Assembly: GCF_002022685.1 (NCBI RefSeq)
Contig: NZ_CP019789.1
Coordinates: 1,054,001 to 1,118,000, forward strand
Origin: Bartonella schoenbuchensis R1
GTDB lineage: Bacteria > Pseudomonadota > Alphaproteobacteria > Rhizobiales > Rhizobiaceae
Length of the DNA stretch: 64,000 nucleotides
Direction: 5' to 3'
In this document: piece after piece, positions 1 through 12,276 of the stretch
Layout: each line of letters opens with the position of its first letter
Numbering within the stretch: the first letter of the stretch is position 1
Notes under the pieces: model-generated
Seen by the model: only the letters and a program-made list of their open reading frames with translations
Database searches by the model: none
What the model was told of the DNA's origin: nothing
Made by a program: the position numbers and the translations under genes

Positions 1-266
1 TTATATTTGTATGGTCCGTGATTTTAATCAGCTATATTACTTACCGCCGCAATTACCCTACGCAACATGATGCATCTACCTATAAAATGCCAGGAGGTGT
101 TTTTATGTGCTGGGTTACTTTGGCTTTCTTCGCCTTTATTATCTCTTTATTGACGTTAGAATCCGATACTTTAGCAGCTTTAAAATACACATCACTTTGG
201 TTTGTTTTCTTAACTGTTATGTATTTTATATTTGGAAAGAAGAATTTTATCAGACACAAAAAATAA
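1..266 (+). CDS. cycA: CycA-type amino-acid permease, C-terminal end (partial)
   Basis: This is the last ~88 codons of an inner-membrane amino-acid/proton symporter of the APC superfamily; the reading frame is open to the left edge (from base 3). The visible part has two hydrophobic stretches separated by a polar loop with YKMPGG, then CWVTLAFF and TLESDT. From memory this tail resembles the D-serine/D-alanine/glycine transporter CycA of enterobacteria, which has YKMPLG, CWVCMAFF and TLEDDT at the same places. The gene ends convergently with ilvC. Substrate assignment is by this resemblance only; other AAT-family permeases (AnsP, ProY) have similar ends. Confidence 0.8.
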   Translation, partial: IFVWSVILISYITYRRNYPTQHDASTYKMPGGVFMCWVTLAFFAFIISLLTLESDTLAALKYTSLWFVFLTVMYFIFGKKNFIRHKK

Positions 267-267
267 A

Positions 268-343
268 GGTTATGCGTAAAAGCACATCATAAAAAAGAGT
301 TCTTGTTACCCAGTTTTATATTGAAGCTTTTTTACGCATAACC
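268..343. terminator. Inverted repeat between convergent cycA and ilvC
   Basis: Arms GGTTATGCGTAAAA (268-281) and TTTTACGCATAACC (330-343) are perfect complements, separated by about 48 bases. The arm ends in a short A/T run on either strand, so it could act as a bidirectional terminator for the convergent genes. The loop is long for a classical intrinsic terminator. Confidence 0.5.
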
Positions 344-352
344 CAATAAAAC

Positions 353-2082
<1,730 letters not shown>

Positions 2083-2816
2083 TTATACTAATAAACGGGT
2101 GAAACGCTGAACAGTCTCATGTATTCCATATTCTAACGCATCAGCGATAAGCCCATGACCAATGGAAACCTCATCAAGCCAAGGTATTCGATCAACAAGA
2201 GCAGGAAGATTAGAAACTGTCAGATCATGTCCCGCATTGATACCTAATTGCAACTCTCTGGCTTTTTTGGCCGCCAATACAAGTTTATCTAACTCCTGCT
2301 TCTGTTTTTCCTTATCTTTAAATGCTCCACCATAAGCTCCAGTATAAAACTCTACACGATCAGCACCAATCGTTTTAACAATATCAAGACCTTCTACAAC
2401 TGGATTAGCAAATAATGATACACGAATTTTTTTTTCTTTAAGCGTTGTACAATAGGTATTAAAAACTCCGCATCATTAGAAAAATCCCAACCATGATCGG
2501 ATGTCGACTGAGCTGGATCATCAGGCACAAGTGTAATTTGATCAGCATATTTTTCTGTCATATCTAAAAACATATCACTTGGATAACCTTCAATATTAAA
2601 TTCAGCAGTGGGAAAATTATTGTTAATTAAAAAACGTATATCTGGTAAATCGGAAAAACAAATGTGTCTTTCATCCGGTCGTGGATGAACCGTCAACCCT
2701 GCTGCACCTGCTGTAAGTGCTTTATACCCAATATCTGTAACACTCGGCCATGGCAGATGGCGCCGATTACGCAAAACAGCAACAGCATTGAGATTAACTG
2801 AAAGTTTTACTGCCAT
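2083..2816 (-). CDS. pdxJ: Pyridoxine 5'-phosphate synthase (frame broken once)
   Basis: PdxJ condenses 1-deoxy-xylulose 5-phosphate with 3-amino-2-oxopropyl phosphate to make pyridoxine 5'-phosphate in the DXP-dependent vitamin B6 pathway. The N-terminal part has the family landmarks [26 protein letters not shown] and FNIEGYPS. The C-terminal part, in another frame, has INAGHDL and [13 protein letters not shown]. The frame changes at a T run (2427-2435; A9 on the coding strand). One extra A joins the halves as [15 protein letters not shown] and gives about 244 residues, normal for the family. The ATG at 2816 is preferred over the in-frame codon at 2828 because GGAAG lies just upstream. The break is either a sequencing deletion or a true slippage-prone frameshift. 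Confidence 0.9.
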
Positions 2817-2900
2817 ACACACTTCCATTTCTATTAAATTTTAAAGACAGAGAAAAATACAATTCCCTGTAAAATCAGGCAATAAAAATTATTTTTCATC

Positions 2901-4022
2901 CTATCGAACAATTGTTAACTGTTTTGCTGCGCGCGTAATCCCCGTATAAAGCCAACATGCATTCATATCACGAAATGCAAAACTTTCATCAAATAAAACC
3001 ACATTATCCCATTGAGATCCTTGAGCTTTATGAACAGTCAACGCATACCCATAATCAAAGTCATCGTATCTCTTTTTTATTTGCCATGAAATTTCATCTT
3101 CAGGATTTTCAAAAATTGCTTTGAGAAGTTTTATTTTTACAACTCCCCATTCACTCTCTTCCGAATTAACAAGAAGATGAATCCCTGGTTTAACAAGTTC
3201 CTTCTTTGAAGTCATAACTGTCCACAAAGAGCCATTCAACAAACGTTTTGTTGAATCATTGCGCAAACACACAAGCCTGTCTCCAACCTGCGGATATTTT
3301 TCTATAAACCCCTTTAATTCACGAAAACGTCTATTATAAAGATAGCGCGTTCGATTCAGCCCTACCAAAAGTTGATCAGCATCTAATACCAATCGTTGAT
3401 CAAGCTCTTTGCGCTTAACAACACGCGCTAGCCCATAATCTCCATAAGCAATATCACGCCCCTCACGTACATCCATAGCTAGGCGAATAATTGGATTGTC
3501 ATACGCTTGTCGATGAATTTCTGATAAAAGAAAATCTGGTGTACCACTAGAAAAAAAACCGCCCCCTGATATGGGAGGCAACTGACCTGGATCACCAAGA
3601 ACAAGAATTGGCGTGCGAAAACTCATCAAATCACGTGCTAATTGTTCATCTACCATTGAACATTCATCCACAACAACAAGCTTGGCCTGCGCAATTGGAC
3701 TTTGTCGATTTAATGAAAATGTTGGTGTTATAGATGTTTTACCTGTGACTTCATCAGAAACTTCTTGCTCACCACGAGGACAATAAATCAATGAATGAAT
3801 AGTACGAGCATTACTTGCCCCCTTAGAACGCAAAACTTGTGCTGCTTTACCTGTAAACGCAGCAAACTGAACAGAACCATCTATTGTTTCTGCAAAATAG
3901 CGAGCAAGTGTTGTTTTTCCCGTTCCTGCATAGCCAAAAAGGCGAAAAACAGGAGAGGTCCCGTCTTTCAACCACGCGGCTACAGCCTTCAGCGCATTAT
4001 CTTGTTCTGATGAAAACTGCAT
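2901..4022 (-). CDS. RecD-like ATP-dependent helicase
   Basis: A 373-residue superfamily 1B helicase resembling the core of RecD/Dda-type enzymes. The Walker A motif GYAGTGKTT is at residues 30-38. The Walker B/DExx motif VVVDECSM and GDPGQLPP (motif III) follow. The C-terminal third has LTVHKAQGSQWDNVV and YTGITRAAKQL, typical of the UvrD_C_2 region. It lacks the N-terminal extension of full-length RecD and no recB or recC lies beside it, so a role as a stand-alone 5'-3' helicase is more likely than exonuclease V. It sits between pdxJ and ilvI with no obvious functional link. The exact substrate is unknown. Confidence 0.85.
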   Translation of the reverse strand: MQFSSEQDNALKAVAAWLKDGTSPVFRLFGYAGTGKTTLARYFAETIDGSVQFAAFTGKAAQVLRSKGASNARTIHSLIYCPRGEQEVSDEVTGKTSITPTFSLNRQSPIAQAKLVVVDECSMVDEQLARDLMSFRTPILVLGDPGQLPPISGGGFFSSGTPDFLLSEIHRQAYDNPIIRLAMDVREGRDIAYGDYGLARVVKRKELDQRLVLDADQLLVGLNRTRYLYNRRFRELKGFIEKYPQVGDRLVCLRNDSTKRLLNGSLWTVMTSKKELVKPGIHLLVNSEESEWGVVKIKLLKAIFENPEDEISWQIKKRYDDFDYGYALTVHKAQGSQWDNVVLFDESFAFRDMNACWLYTGITRAAKQLTIVR

Positions 4023-4430
4023 GGTCTATCAAGACAAGATTCGCACAAAAAGAGCAAGCATTTTGAAAATAAAAACTATTATCAAAGATAAGCTTATCCT
4101 TATGGTGTTTTTAAAATCTCAGCTCATTTTTGAACCAAAATTTAGTATATTTTATAAACTTCAAAAAACGTAGAGCATTTACCAAATTGATCAATGTTAG
4201 ATAGGTTTTCAATAATTTAAAAATTAAAATAATCCATCGTCATACTAATTTTACACAAAATACTTTCACCATTACAAAGCTTGTACCTAATCCACCGCCT
4301 ATACTCCTTTAATTAAGCCTATTCTTGTTGAAGAAAAATATTCCAATTAACCGACAAACAGTCAAACCAATACATATAATAAATGGCAATAATCTCCATA
4401 TTCTAAAAACAAATCAATGATATACGCTTA

Positions 4431-4461
4431 AAAATCCGGCTTATTATCAACTTAAGACCGG
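4431..4461 (-). terminator. Intrinsic terminator after ilvI
   Basis: On the minus strand CCGG-T-CTTA pairs with TAAG-CCGG around a 9-base loop (one bulged T), followed by ATTTTT. It lies about 90 bases past the ilvI stop. The rest of 4023-4548 is AT-rich and shows no reading frame; in particular no acetolactate synthase small subunit is seen there. Confidence 0.65.
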
Positions 4462-4548
4462 CATACTAATTTTTATTAAATCATGATCACGAATAGTGAA
4501 ATACGCTGAAATAAAATTCTCAATTGAATATAATAGATTTCAAACTCT

Positions 4549-6347
4549 TTATACGAATAATTTTCCTGTAACAGGAACAGCATTAGCAACTACTTCATCA
4601 TTGGCCTCATCAGGCAACAGCATATCATTATGTGCACACCCAGATGGGATCATAGGAAGACAATTTTCTAAATTATCAACACGGCAATCAAATAAAACCG
4701 GTTTATCGCAATCAATCATTTGCTGAATTTTATCATCAAGTTCATCTGGTTTTGAGCAACAAATACCAACTGCTCCATAAGCCTGCGCCAATTTAACAAA
4801 ATCAGGCATCGATTCTATATAAGAATTAGAAAGACGATTACCGTGTAATAATTGCTGCCATTGGCGGACCATACCCATATACTGATTGTTCAAAATAAAA
4901 ACCTTTACAGGTGTATTATGCTGAACTGCTGTTGCAAGTTCTTGAATATTCATCTGAATTGAAGCATCACCAGAAACACATATAACAAGTGCATCAGGAT
5001 GTGCAATTTGAACACCAATAGCAGAAGGAAAACCATACCCCATTGTTCCAAGACCACCAGAAGTCATCCAACGGTTTGGTTCCTCAAAATGACAATATTG
5101 TGCAGCCCACATCTGATGTTGCCCAACATCAGTTGTAATATAAGTATTGGCATCTTTGGTAAGAGCGTGAAGCCGTTCAAGGGCATATTGCGGCATAATA
5201 ACATCTTTTTTCTCGACATATACTAATGAATTACGAGCACGCCATTGATTAATTTGTGTCCACCACTCATCCTGACTTTTCTTATTCAATACAGGTTGTA
5301 GTGTACGCAAACATTGTATCATATCTTTTAAAACATAGGCGACATCCCCAATAATAGGAACGTCTACCTTAACTATTTTATTGATAGAAGAAGGATCAAC
5401 ATCAACGTGTATAATGCGCGCATGAGGTGCAAATGCATCAAGCCGCCCAGTAACACGATCATCAAACCGTGCACCAAGAGCTAACATGACATCACAATGA
5501 TGCATGGTCATATTAGCTTCATAAGTTCCATGCATTCCGAGCATTCCAAGCCAATTTTTGCCAGAAGCAGGGTAAGCACCAAGCCCCATTAATGTTGAAG
5601 TGATCGGAAAATCTCCCAATTGAACTAAATCACGCAAAAGTCGTACAGCTTCAAGTCCTGATGAAATAACACCACCACCAGAATAAATAACAGGCCGTTT
5701 AGCTTCTGCTAAAAGAGAAGCAGCATGTTTAATAGCTTTTGCATCGTCTTTTGGTTGGGCATGATAATGTGTAGATGTCATAGTTTGAGGCGCCCTATAA
5801 ACACCTGAAGCACATTGAATATCTTTAGGAATATCAACTAAAACTGGCCCTGGACGTCCAGATCGAGCAATATGAAATGCTTCATGAATAATTTGTGCAA
5901 GATCATTCACATCTTTAACAAGCCAATTATGTTTAGTACAAGACCGCGTAATACTAACTGTATCCGCTTCTTGAAAACCATTTGTTCCAATCAAAGTTGT
6001 AGGTACCTGACCAGAAAAGCAAACAATAGGGATAGAATCCATCAATGCATCTTGCAAAGGAGTTACAGCATTGGTTGCTCCCGGACCAGAAGTTACAAGC
6101 ATAACGCCAACTTTTCCGGTACTGCGTGCATAGCCTTCTGCCGCATGACCTGCCGCTTGTTCATGACGCACTAAAATATGTTGAAATGAGTCTTGTTTAT
6201 AAATCGCGTCAAAGATAGGAAGAACAGCTCCACCAGGATAACCAAAAATATGTTCAACCCCTGATCAATGAGAGCCTGAATTACCATTTCAGCCCCTGAC
6301 ATTATCTTCCCATCTGCTCTCTCTTTTGTTCTTGGATGATCTGTCAT
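4549..6347 (-). CDS. ilvI: Acetolactate synthase large subunit (frame broken once)
   Basis: Thiamine-diphosphate enzyme that condenses pyruvate with pyruvate or 2-oxobutyrate, the first step of branched-chain amino-acid synthesis. The N-terminal ThDP glutamate lies in [16 protein letters not shown], followed by TSGPGATN. The central FAD-binding domain includes GARFDDR. The C-terminal ThDP/Mg motif GDASIQMN continues to [12 protein letters not shown]. From the ATG at 6347 the first ~30 codons are in one frame and the rest in another; one extra G in the run at 6258-6261 gives [17 protein letters not shown] and a normal 599-residue protein. The regulatory small subunit (ilvH/ilvN), usually next downstream, is not here. 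A promoter and hairpin precede the gene. Confidence 0.92.
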
Positions 6348-6377
6348 TTTTTCTACTCGCCTACTCTACAGCATAAC

Positions 6378-6400
6378 AAAAAAGGCCCCAAAGGAGCCTA
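6378..6400 (-). terminator. Hairpin-plus-T-run in the ilvI leader (terminator or attenuator)
   Basis: On the minus strand AGGCTCC-TTT-GGGGCCT is a 7-bp stem (one G-T pair) with a 3-base loop, directly followed by six T. It lies about 30 bases before the ilvI start and about 80 bases after a good sigma-70-type promoter, so it may be an attenuator for ilvI rather than only the end of miaA. A tiny ORF MIFSPYML ends where the stem begins. Confidence 0.65.
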
Positions 6401-6477
6401 TAGCATATAAGGAGAAAATATCATAAATCGAACTTCTTATCTTTATAAGCAACTATGATAAGAGTACTTAGATGAGG

Positions 6478-6506
6478 ATTTTAATTTCATTAATGTTATT
6501 CGTCAA
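6478..6506 (-). promoter_or_regulatory. Probable sigma-70 promoter of ilvI
   Basis: Minus-strand TTGACG (6506-6501), a 17-base spacer and TAAAAT (6483-6478). Transcription would start near 6471, giving a leader of about 124 bases that contains the hairpin at 6378-6400. Confidence 0.55.
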
Positions 6507-6589
6507 TTAAAAATTGCTTTTTGAAAAATTTTTCATTCAAAATATTCTCTTTTCCTTAAACGATTTTGATATTTTTTCTACTCTTCGTT

Positions 6590-7464
6590 TTATGAATAAA
6601 TGAGATTCCATTTGTCATCAAATTGGTTATTAAACCACGTCATTTGCCTTTTTGCATATCTCCTGGTTTGCATTTTTGCTTCTTCAATAGCATCTTCAAA
6701 ACTTTTATACCCATCTAAATAAGCCATAAGTTCACGTACCCCTATAGCTTTCATCGCTGGTAGTAAAGGAGAAAGCATGAGCTTCTTCATAGCAATTACT
6801 TCTTCTAACACTCCTCTTTCAACCATATGGTTAAACCGCTCATTAATGCGTTCATAAAGTAATTGACGTGGGGGAATAAGAAGAATTTTCTCTGAACAAT
6901 CTTGCGCAATTAAGGATTTTGTTTTTTTCTTTTGCCACCAACTTAATCTCTTACCTGTCGATTCATAAACTTCCAAAGCACGAACAATTCGTTGTCCATC
7001 TTGTGGAGCAATTTTTTCACAAAGAACAGCATCAACCTGCAATAACTCACGATAAAGACTTTCAGCTCCTTCCTTATAAAGTCGCATTCGCCATTTTTCT
7101 CGTATAGCATCTGGAATAGAAGGGATTTTTGAAATCCCCTCTAAAAGCGCACGAAAATAAAGCCCTGTTCCCCGACAAAAATAAGTGGTTTCAACGGAAA
7201 TGAGCTTAAAAGCTTTTCAACATCGCTCAACCATTGCCCTACCGAATAGTTAAAAGTGGGACTTACATAACCATAAAGATAGTGTGGAATAATCAAAGTA
7301 TCAGCTTTTGTTGGCCTTGCTGTTAAAATATTCAACACATCATAAATCTGCATAGAATCAGTATTAATGATAATAGCATTTTTTTCTTGAGCTATTTTTA
7401 ATGCAAGTTTTGACTTTCCGCTTGCTGTTGGACCAGCTATCAATGTAACCATTCTCTGTGTCAT
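6590..7464 (-). CDS. miaA: tRNA dimethylallyltransferase (frame broken once)
   Basis: MiaA transfers a dimethylallyl group to N6 of A37 in tRNAs that read codons beginning with U. The N-terminal half carries the P-loop AGPTASGKSKLA, the substrate motif INTDSMQIYD and TARPTKAD. The C-terminal half, in another frame, carries REKWRMRLY, the basic stretch GVRELMAYLDG and QTRRYAKRQMTWF, which binds tRNA. One extra G in the run at 7170-7173 restores the expected IFVGGTGLYFRALL and a 291-residue protein. ATG at 7464 is chosen because AAAAGG precedes it; an upstream TTG at 7494 is also in frame. Rhizobial genomes often place miaA directly before ilvI, as here; serB, usually before miaA, is missing. 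Confidence 0.92.
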
Positions 7465-7871
7465 GAATGGAAGCCTTTTATATCCATTAATCAATCACTT
7501 AATTGCAATGCTCATCATTAATATTGAATTCAGTATTTACCTATGACGTTGTAAATAGAATTTTTCAAAATGTGAACACATAAGCATTGATACATTTAAA
7601 TAAAGAGAAAAAGCTAATGTAACGGTATTTTTATTCCTTTAAAAAGGTAAAACAAGCAATACGATAATTCTAAAATAAGATTAAAGCATTACGATTAATA
7701 GATAAATTAAAACTACTCTCTATAAAAACTTTTTCTTGTAGGTATGAATTTCAATTACGATAAAATATATTCTAAATGGGCTAAAAAATTAGAATTTGCA
7801 TACAGATATTGTTAACATCACTGCGTTATCTATAAACAATAATAGCTTTTTAATCAGCATTACGCATAAAA

Positions 7872-7919
7872 GCACTGCCTTATAAAAATTATTTTTTATA
7901 ATGAAAACAAAGGCATTGC
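7872..7919 (-). terminator. Probable terminator after htrA
   Basis: On the minus strand GCAATGCCTT pairs with AAGGCAGTGC (one A-G mismatch) around a 28-base loop and is followed by TTTT. It begins about 7 bases past the htrA stop. The rest of 7495-7925 is AT-rich and shows no gene. Confidence 0.5.
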
Positions 7920-7925
7920 AAAACA

Positions 7926-9409
7926 TCAATCCATTCGGATTGTTACAAATCGCAATTCTCCATCAGGACGAGCAACAATAAATAAAGCGTTTTTGCGCCC
8001 TGCTTCACGTAATTTATGAAAACGTTTTTTAGCATCATCAACTGTTGTGACCGCACTTTGATTGATATCAACTATTACTTCACCAACACGAATACGTTTT
8101 TTATCAGCCGCACTATCTTGTGCTACAGATGTCACAACTAATCCATTAAGCTTATCAGCAATTGAATAACGTTGGCGTAAATCAGAGTTAAGTGCCGATA
8201 ATGTCATCCCCATAAGTTGCATTATAGTAGGATCTGCGTTACTTTTTTCTTATCAGATTTTTCCTCTTTATTTTCATCTGAATCAGTTTCAACTAAACGA
8301 CCAAGTTTAACTTTTACTGTTTTTTCCTGTCCATCACGTAAAACTGTAATATTCACCACTTTCCCTACAGGGCTTTCTGCTGCTAAACGCGGTAAATCAC
8401 GTGCATTCTTTATTTTGGTATTCTCAAAATAAAGGATAACATCACCAACATGTAATTGACTATTGTCTACTTTTGCATGTTCGATTTTACCCGCAACTAA
8501 CGCCCCAACAGCCTGGTCCAATTTCAAACTTTCTGCAATATCATCTGTTACAGGTTGAATACGAATAGCCAACCAACCGCGTCTTACTTCCCCAAAATCA
8601 CGCAATTGATTGATAATAGAAATAGCCATATCAGATGGTATGGCAAAACCAATCCCAATCGATCCTCCAGAAGGCGAAACAATTGCTGTATTAATGCCAA
8701 TCACTTCACCATTTCTATCAAATAATGGACCCCCAGAATTTCCTCGGTTAATTGCTGCATCTGTTTGAATAAAATTATCATAAGGACCAGCATTAAGATC
8801 ACGATTACGTGCAGAAATAATTCCAACCGTTACACTACCACCAAAACCAAAAGGGTTACCGATAGCCATAACCCAATCACCAATACGTACTTTTTCTGAA
8901 TTACCAAAACGTACAGCTGTTAATTTTTTGCTTCCTGGTGTTACTTGGAGTAAAGCTAAATCCGTCTTACTATCTTTTCCAAGTAATTTTGCTTTTAGCT
9001 TTGTGCCATCAGTAAAATTAACCTCAATATCATCAGCATCCACAATAACGTGGTAATTTGTAACAATAAGCCCTTTTTGAGCATCAATTACAAAACCTGA
9101 TCCAAGAGAACGTACTTTTTGAAACTGACTACCCTCTTGACCATCTTTTGGTGTAAAAAAATCATCAAAATACTCCTGTAGTAATGAATCTTTCGAAATA
9201 ACAGGAGCAGGAGTATGTTCATCTTGCTCAGTCCCATCAACTATTTGCGTAGTAGAAATATTTACGACTGTATCCAAAAGGGTAGCAGCTAAATCAGGAA
9301 CTGATAATGATATATCTTTTTGTAAAGCAACATTAGACCAACTTGCTGATCTTAATAAAAACAAAACCATACAGATAATGATTACCGTGACAAAGCGTTT
9401 CAGTAACAT
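7926..9409 (-). CDS. degP: Periplasmic serine protease DegP/HtrA (frame broken once)
   Basis: Envelope protease/chaperone that degrades misfolded periplasmic proteins. An N-terminal hydrophobic segment (residues about 7-20) acts as signal or anchor. The trypsin-like triad is visible: His120 in TNYHV, Asp150 in KTDLALL and Ser225 in GNSGGP. PDZ1 follows (GWLAIRIQPV onward), then an acidic/lysine-rich linker. PDZ2 (MGMTLSALNSDLRQRY to the end) is in another frame, because the first frame stops at 8222. One extra base near 8231-8236 would join them and give about 494 residues, the family size. It follows hflK-hflC, as in other Rhizobiales. Without the extra base the product would lack PDZ2. Confidence 0.92.
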
Positions 9410-9608
9410 ATTTCTACCTATAACATGCGTTTGCTCAATGCTTAAAAAGCATTATCAAATTCATTTCTGCAAAACTAACATGTTCGTTACAATACCATAC
9501 AAACTTCATCATAAAAGAAAATGGCCACACGTTAAGCTTTTAATGAAAAAGCAAAGTCTACAGCTGTGATCTATTCGTTCATTTTTTTATCAGTTTTATT
9601 ACCCCATA

Positions 9609-10501
9609 TCAACCATCAGTGCTAACATTTGATTTTGTTTGCGGTAAATTACGGAAATAGAAAAAGAAATCCTCCTTTGGTGAAATCACTATCGAAGTTT
9701 GCTCCAAATTCTTATACTGTTCCATCGCTAACCAAAAATCATAAAACGATGGATTGGTTTTTCTGGCATTTAATAAAAGACGAATACTTTCAGCCTGCCC
9801 TTCACCACGTGTAATTTCAGCATCACGTTTTGCTGCTGCTACAATTTCTTCATATTCACGGTTAGCTTCTGCCACAATACGATCTCTCTCTTGTTGACCA
9901 CGAGCACGAATATTTTCTGCAGCTGCCTCACGTTCAGCCGCCATTTGCCGATATACATCTTCAGAAACAGCATCAGTTAAATCGGTTTTACGAATACGCA
10001 CATCAACAATGGTAATACCCAACGAACCTGCATCTACAGAAAATTGTCGTTGTACCTCAGCCATCATTGCTCCACGTTCGTCCGATAAAGCTGCTTTGAA
10101 TTCTCTTTTACCGTAAACAGCGCGCAAAGCATCAATAAAACGTGGTGCAAGATTTTCACGTGCAGCAATGTGTGGACGACCCGATGCAATGCGTTGCAAG
10201 AACAATTTAGGATCCGTAATGCAATAGATAAAGAATGCATCCACTTCATAATAGGCACCACCACGCACTTGCACAGATTGTGTAGGCAAATCATAACGCA
10301 ACAGCCGGTTATCAATAACAACTGTCTGATCCAAAAAAGGGACCTTAAAATAAATACCAGGATCAGATTCTACTTTTACGATCTGTCCAAAACGCTTAAT
10401 CGCCATCTGCTGACGAGGATAAACAATAAAAATAGATGCCCATAAAGTAACAAGAGCAAATACTATAACACCAAAAATAAAAAGAAACGAGATTGCTGCA
10501 T
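9609..10501 (-). CDS. hflC: HflC, SPFH-domain regulator of FtsH (start uncertain)
   Basis: Partner of HflK in the inner-membrane complex that surrounds and modulates the FtsH protease. It has one N-terminal membrane segment (FGVIVFALVTLWASIFIVY), the SPFH/band-7 domain beginning YPRQQMAIKRFGQIV, and a long charged helix (QMAAEREAAAENIRARGQQERDRI). An ATG at 10501 lies just after the hflK stop (TAATTATG), but its frame ends after 12 codons. One extra T near 10485 would give MQQSRFLFIFGV, joined to the intact frame, and 297 residues. Alternatively translation starts at an in-frame GTG inside the end of hflK. I favour the deletion because similar breaks recur in the window. Confidence 0.88.
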
Positions 10502-10503
10502 AA

Positions 10504-11652
10504 TTAACGCCCTCCAGAAACACTAGACCCCAATAATGATGAGGAATGTGTTGATGTTGTCGCTGTTTTTTCTGATGAATTACGCAACAATTCATTCAGT
10601 GGTAAATAAGGTATTACTGGAGAATCTGTTTGATTCAAAACTAATTTATTAGGTGAAGAAAGAATACGCCCCATTGTTTCCATATAAAAACGGTAGCGAA
10701 CAGCCTCAGGCGCAATTGCAGCCTCACGAGCTATAGCTTGAAAATGTTGAGCACGCCCCGTTGCTTCTTCAATCATCCGTGCTTTTTCACCTTTTGCAAT
10801 TTCTCGTGTGCGTGAAGCTTCACCATTAGCTAAGCCAATCTTAGTAAAACGCACACGATTACCCTCCTCAATCATCCGCCCACGCTCCTGCTCTGCTTGT
10901 TGGACAGAGTTAAACGCAGCAGCAACTTTAGTAGGAGGAGCAGCTTCACTAATTGATACACGATTTATTTCAACACCAAGTTGATATTTATTTGCAGTCA
11001 ACTGAATAATCTTTTTGACATCATCAGCCACTTCTTCTTTCTTATCGCGTAAAACATCATCAACAGGTCGTGACCCAATCACTTCGCGCATTGCACTTTC
11101 AGCAACCTGACGTACTGTTCCTTCTTGATCGCTCACATTAAACAAAAATTGGCTAGGATTTGAAATCCGATAATATATAGAAAAATTTACATTAACAATA
11201 TTCTGATCGCTTGAAAGCATCAAACCTTCACTTTGTTGCGTCTGATTAGACTGACCACCAATTGCGATTGTTTTTTCCGTTAAAGGCACTTTCATATAGG
11301 TTTCAATTGGCCAAAAATGAAAATGCAAACCATCACCAACAATACCTGCTTTAGGAACACCAAAGCGCAACTCTACTGCTTGTTCATTTTGCTGCACAAT
11401 ATAAACAGATTGGAATAGCCAAAAAAGAACAGCAAGCAAAAATAACACAATAAAAATACCACTCTCACCAAACTGCTTAAGCTGATGCTGCCCTTTACGC
11501 AGAATATCATCAAGATTAGAGCTATTATCACCGCCGTTATTGCCACCAGAACCAAAAGGATTCTTAGGCGGTAATTTTTTATCACCACCAAGTTTATTTC
11601 TATCGCCGCCCCATGGGCCACTGCCATTTTGATTTGTCCAGGGCATCATCAC
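10504..11652 (-). CDS. hflK: HflK, SPFH-domain regulator of FtsH
   Basis: 382 residues. The first ~55 residues are rich in Gly, Asn and Pro, as usual for HflK. One membrane segment follows (FIVLFLLAVLFWLFQSVYIV, about residues 66-85). The SPFH domain starts QQNEQAVELRFG. A helical stretch with EQERGRMIEEGNR and IAKGEKARMIEEATG completes the protein. With HflC it forms a large membrane ring that controls access of substrates to FtsH. The two genes are nearly contiguous and surely cotranscribed. The protein starts with three consecutive ATG codons; which is used cannot be decided. Confidence 0.95.
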   Translation of the reverse strand: MMMPWTNQNGSGPWGGDRNKLGGDKKLPPKNPFGSGGNNGGDNSSNLDDILRKGQHQLKQFGESGIFIVLFLLAVLFWLFQSVYIVQQNEQAVELRFGVPKAGIVGDGLHFHFWPIETYMKVPLTEKTIAIGGQSNQTQQSEGLMLSSDQNIVNVNFSIYYRISNPSQFLFNVSDQEGTVRQVAESAMREVIGSRPVDDVLRDKKEEVADDVKKIIQLTANKYQLGVEINRVSISEAAPPTKVAAAFNSVQQAEQERGRMIEEGNRVRFTKIGLANGEASRTREIAKGEKARMIEEATGRAQHFQAIAREAAIAPEAVRYRFYMETMGRILSSPNKLVLNQTDSPVIPYLPLNELLRNSSEKTATTSTHSSSLLGSSVSGGR

Positions 11653-11766
11653 CTCTTTAATTAGTGCTATGAATCACAACCAACCATTTTCAAAACTTAA
11701 CCATTGACCTTATAGAAGGTCTATGACCTGTTTACAATTAATCGATAAATTCTTTCATTTAAATGG

Positions 11767-12276
11767 CTACTGCCGTTCATAAATTACAAAACGCGTCGGA
11801 TAATTGTCTTTGTCTCCTTGTGGAATATATTGTGTTTCAATAATAGTCCACTTTTCTTTATCAAAAATGGGAAAAAAACTATCACCTTCAATAGATGCAA
11901 AAATTTCTGTTAAGAATATTTTATGAGCAATCATTAATCCTTGTTGAAAAATTTCACCACCCCCAATAATAAAAACTGCATCTGCACCATTTTGAGTGGC
12001 CGCCTCTTGTGCTATATCACAAGCTTGAGACAAAGAATGAGCAATAACAGCACCTTCAGCTGTAAAAGTACGATTACGCGTAATTACAATATTTGTGCGC
12101 CCTGGTAAGGGACGCCCAAGAGAATCCCAAGTTTTTCGCCCCATAATAATGGGCTTACCCAAAGTCAAAGCCTTAAAACGCTGCAAATCTGTTGATAAAC
12201 GCCAAGGCATTGTGCCTTCACAACCGATAACACCATTTTGGGCAACAGCCGCGATTAAATAAATTGGAAGCTTCAT
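11767..12276 (-). CDS. folA: Dihydrofolate reductase
   Basis: 169 residues, typical for bacterial DHFR. It reduces dihydrofolate to tetrahydrofolate with NADPH. Visible family features are the substrate loop [17 protein letters not shown] near the N-terminus, the NADPH-binding [16 protein letters not shown] and the second glycine motif [12 protein letters not shown]. The start codon overlaps the thyA stop (ATGA arrangement), so translation of the pair is coupled. The coupling makes metabolic sense because ThyA generates the dihydrofolate that FolA recycles. Confidence 0.97.
   Translation of the reverse strand: MKLPIYLIAAVAQNGVIGCEGTMPWRLSTDLQRFKALTLGKPIIMGRKTWDSLGRPLPGRTNIVITRNRTFTAEGAVIAHSLSQACDIAQEAATQNGADAVFIIGGGEIFQQGLMIAHKIFLTEIFASIEGDSFFPIFDKEKWTIIETQYIPQGDKDNYPTRFVIYERQ

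Noticed and set aside
2901-4022. RecD subunit of exonuclease V
   Set aside because: The protein is short, lacks the RecD N-terminal part, and no recB/recC lies nearby; a stand-alone RecD-like helicase is the safer call.
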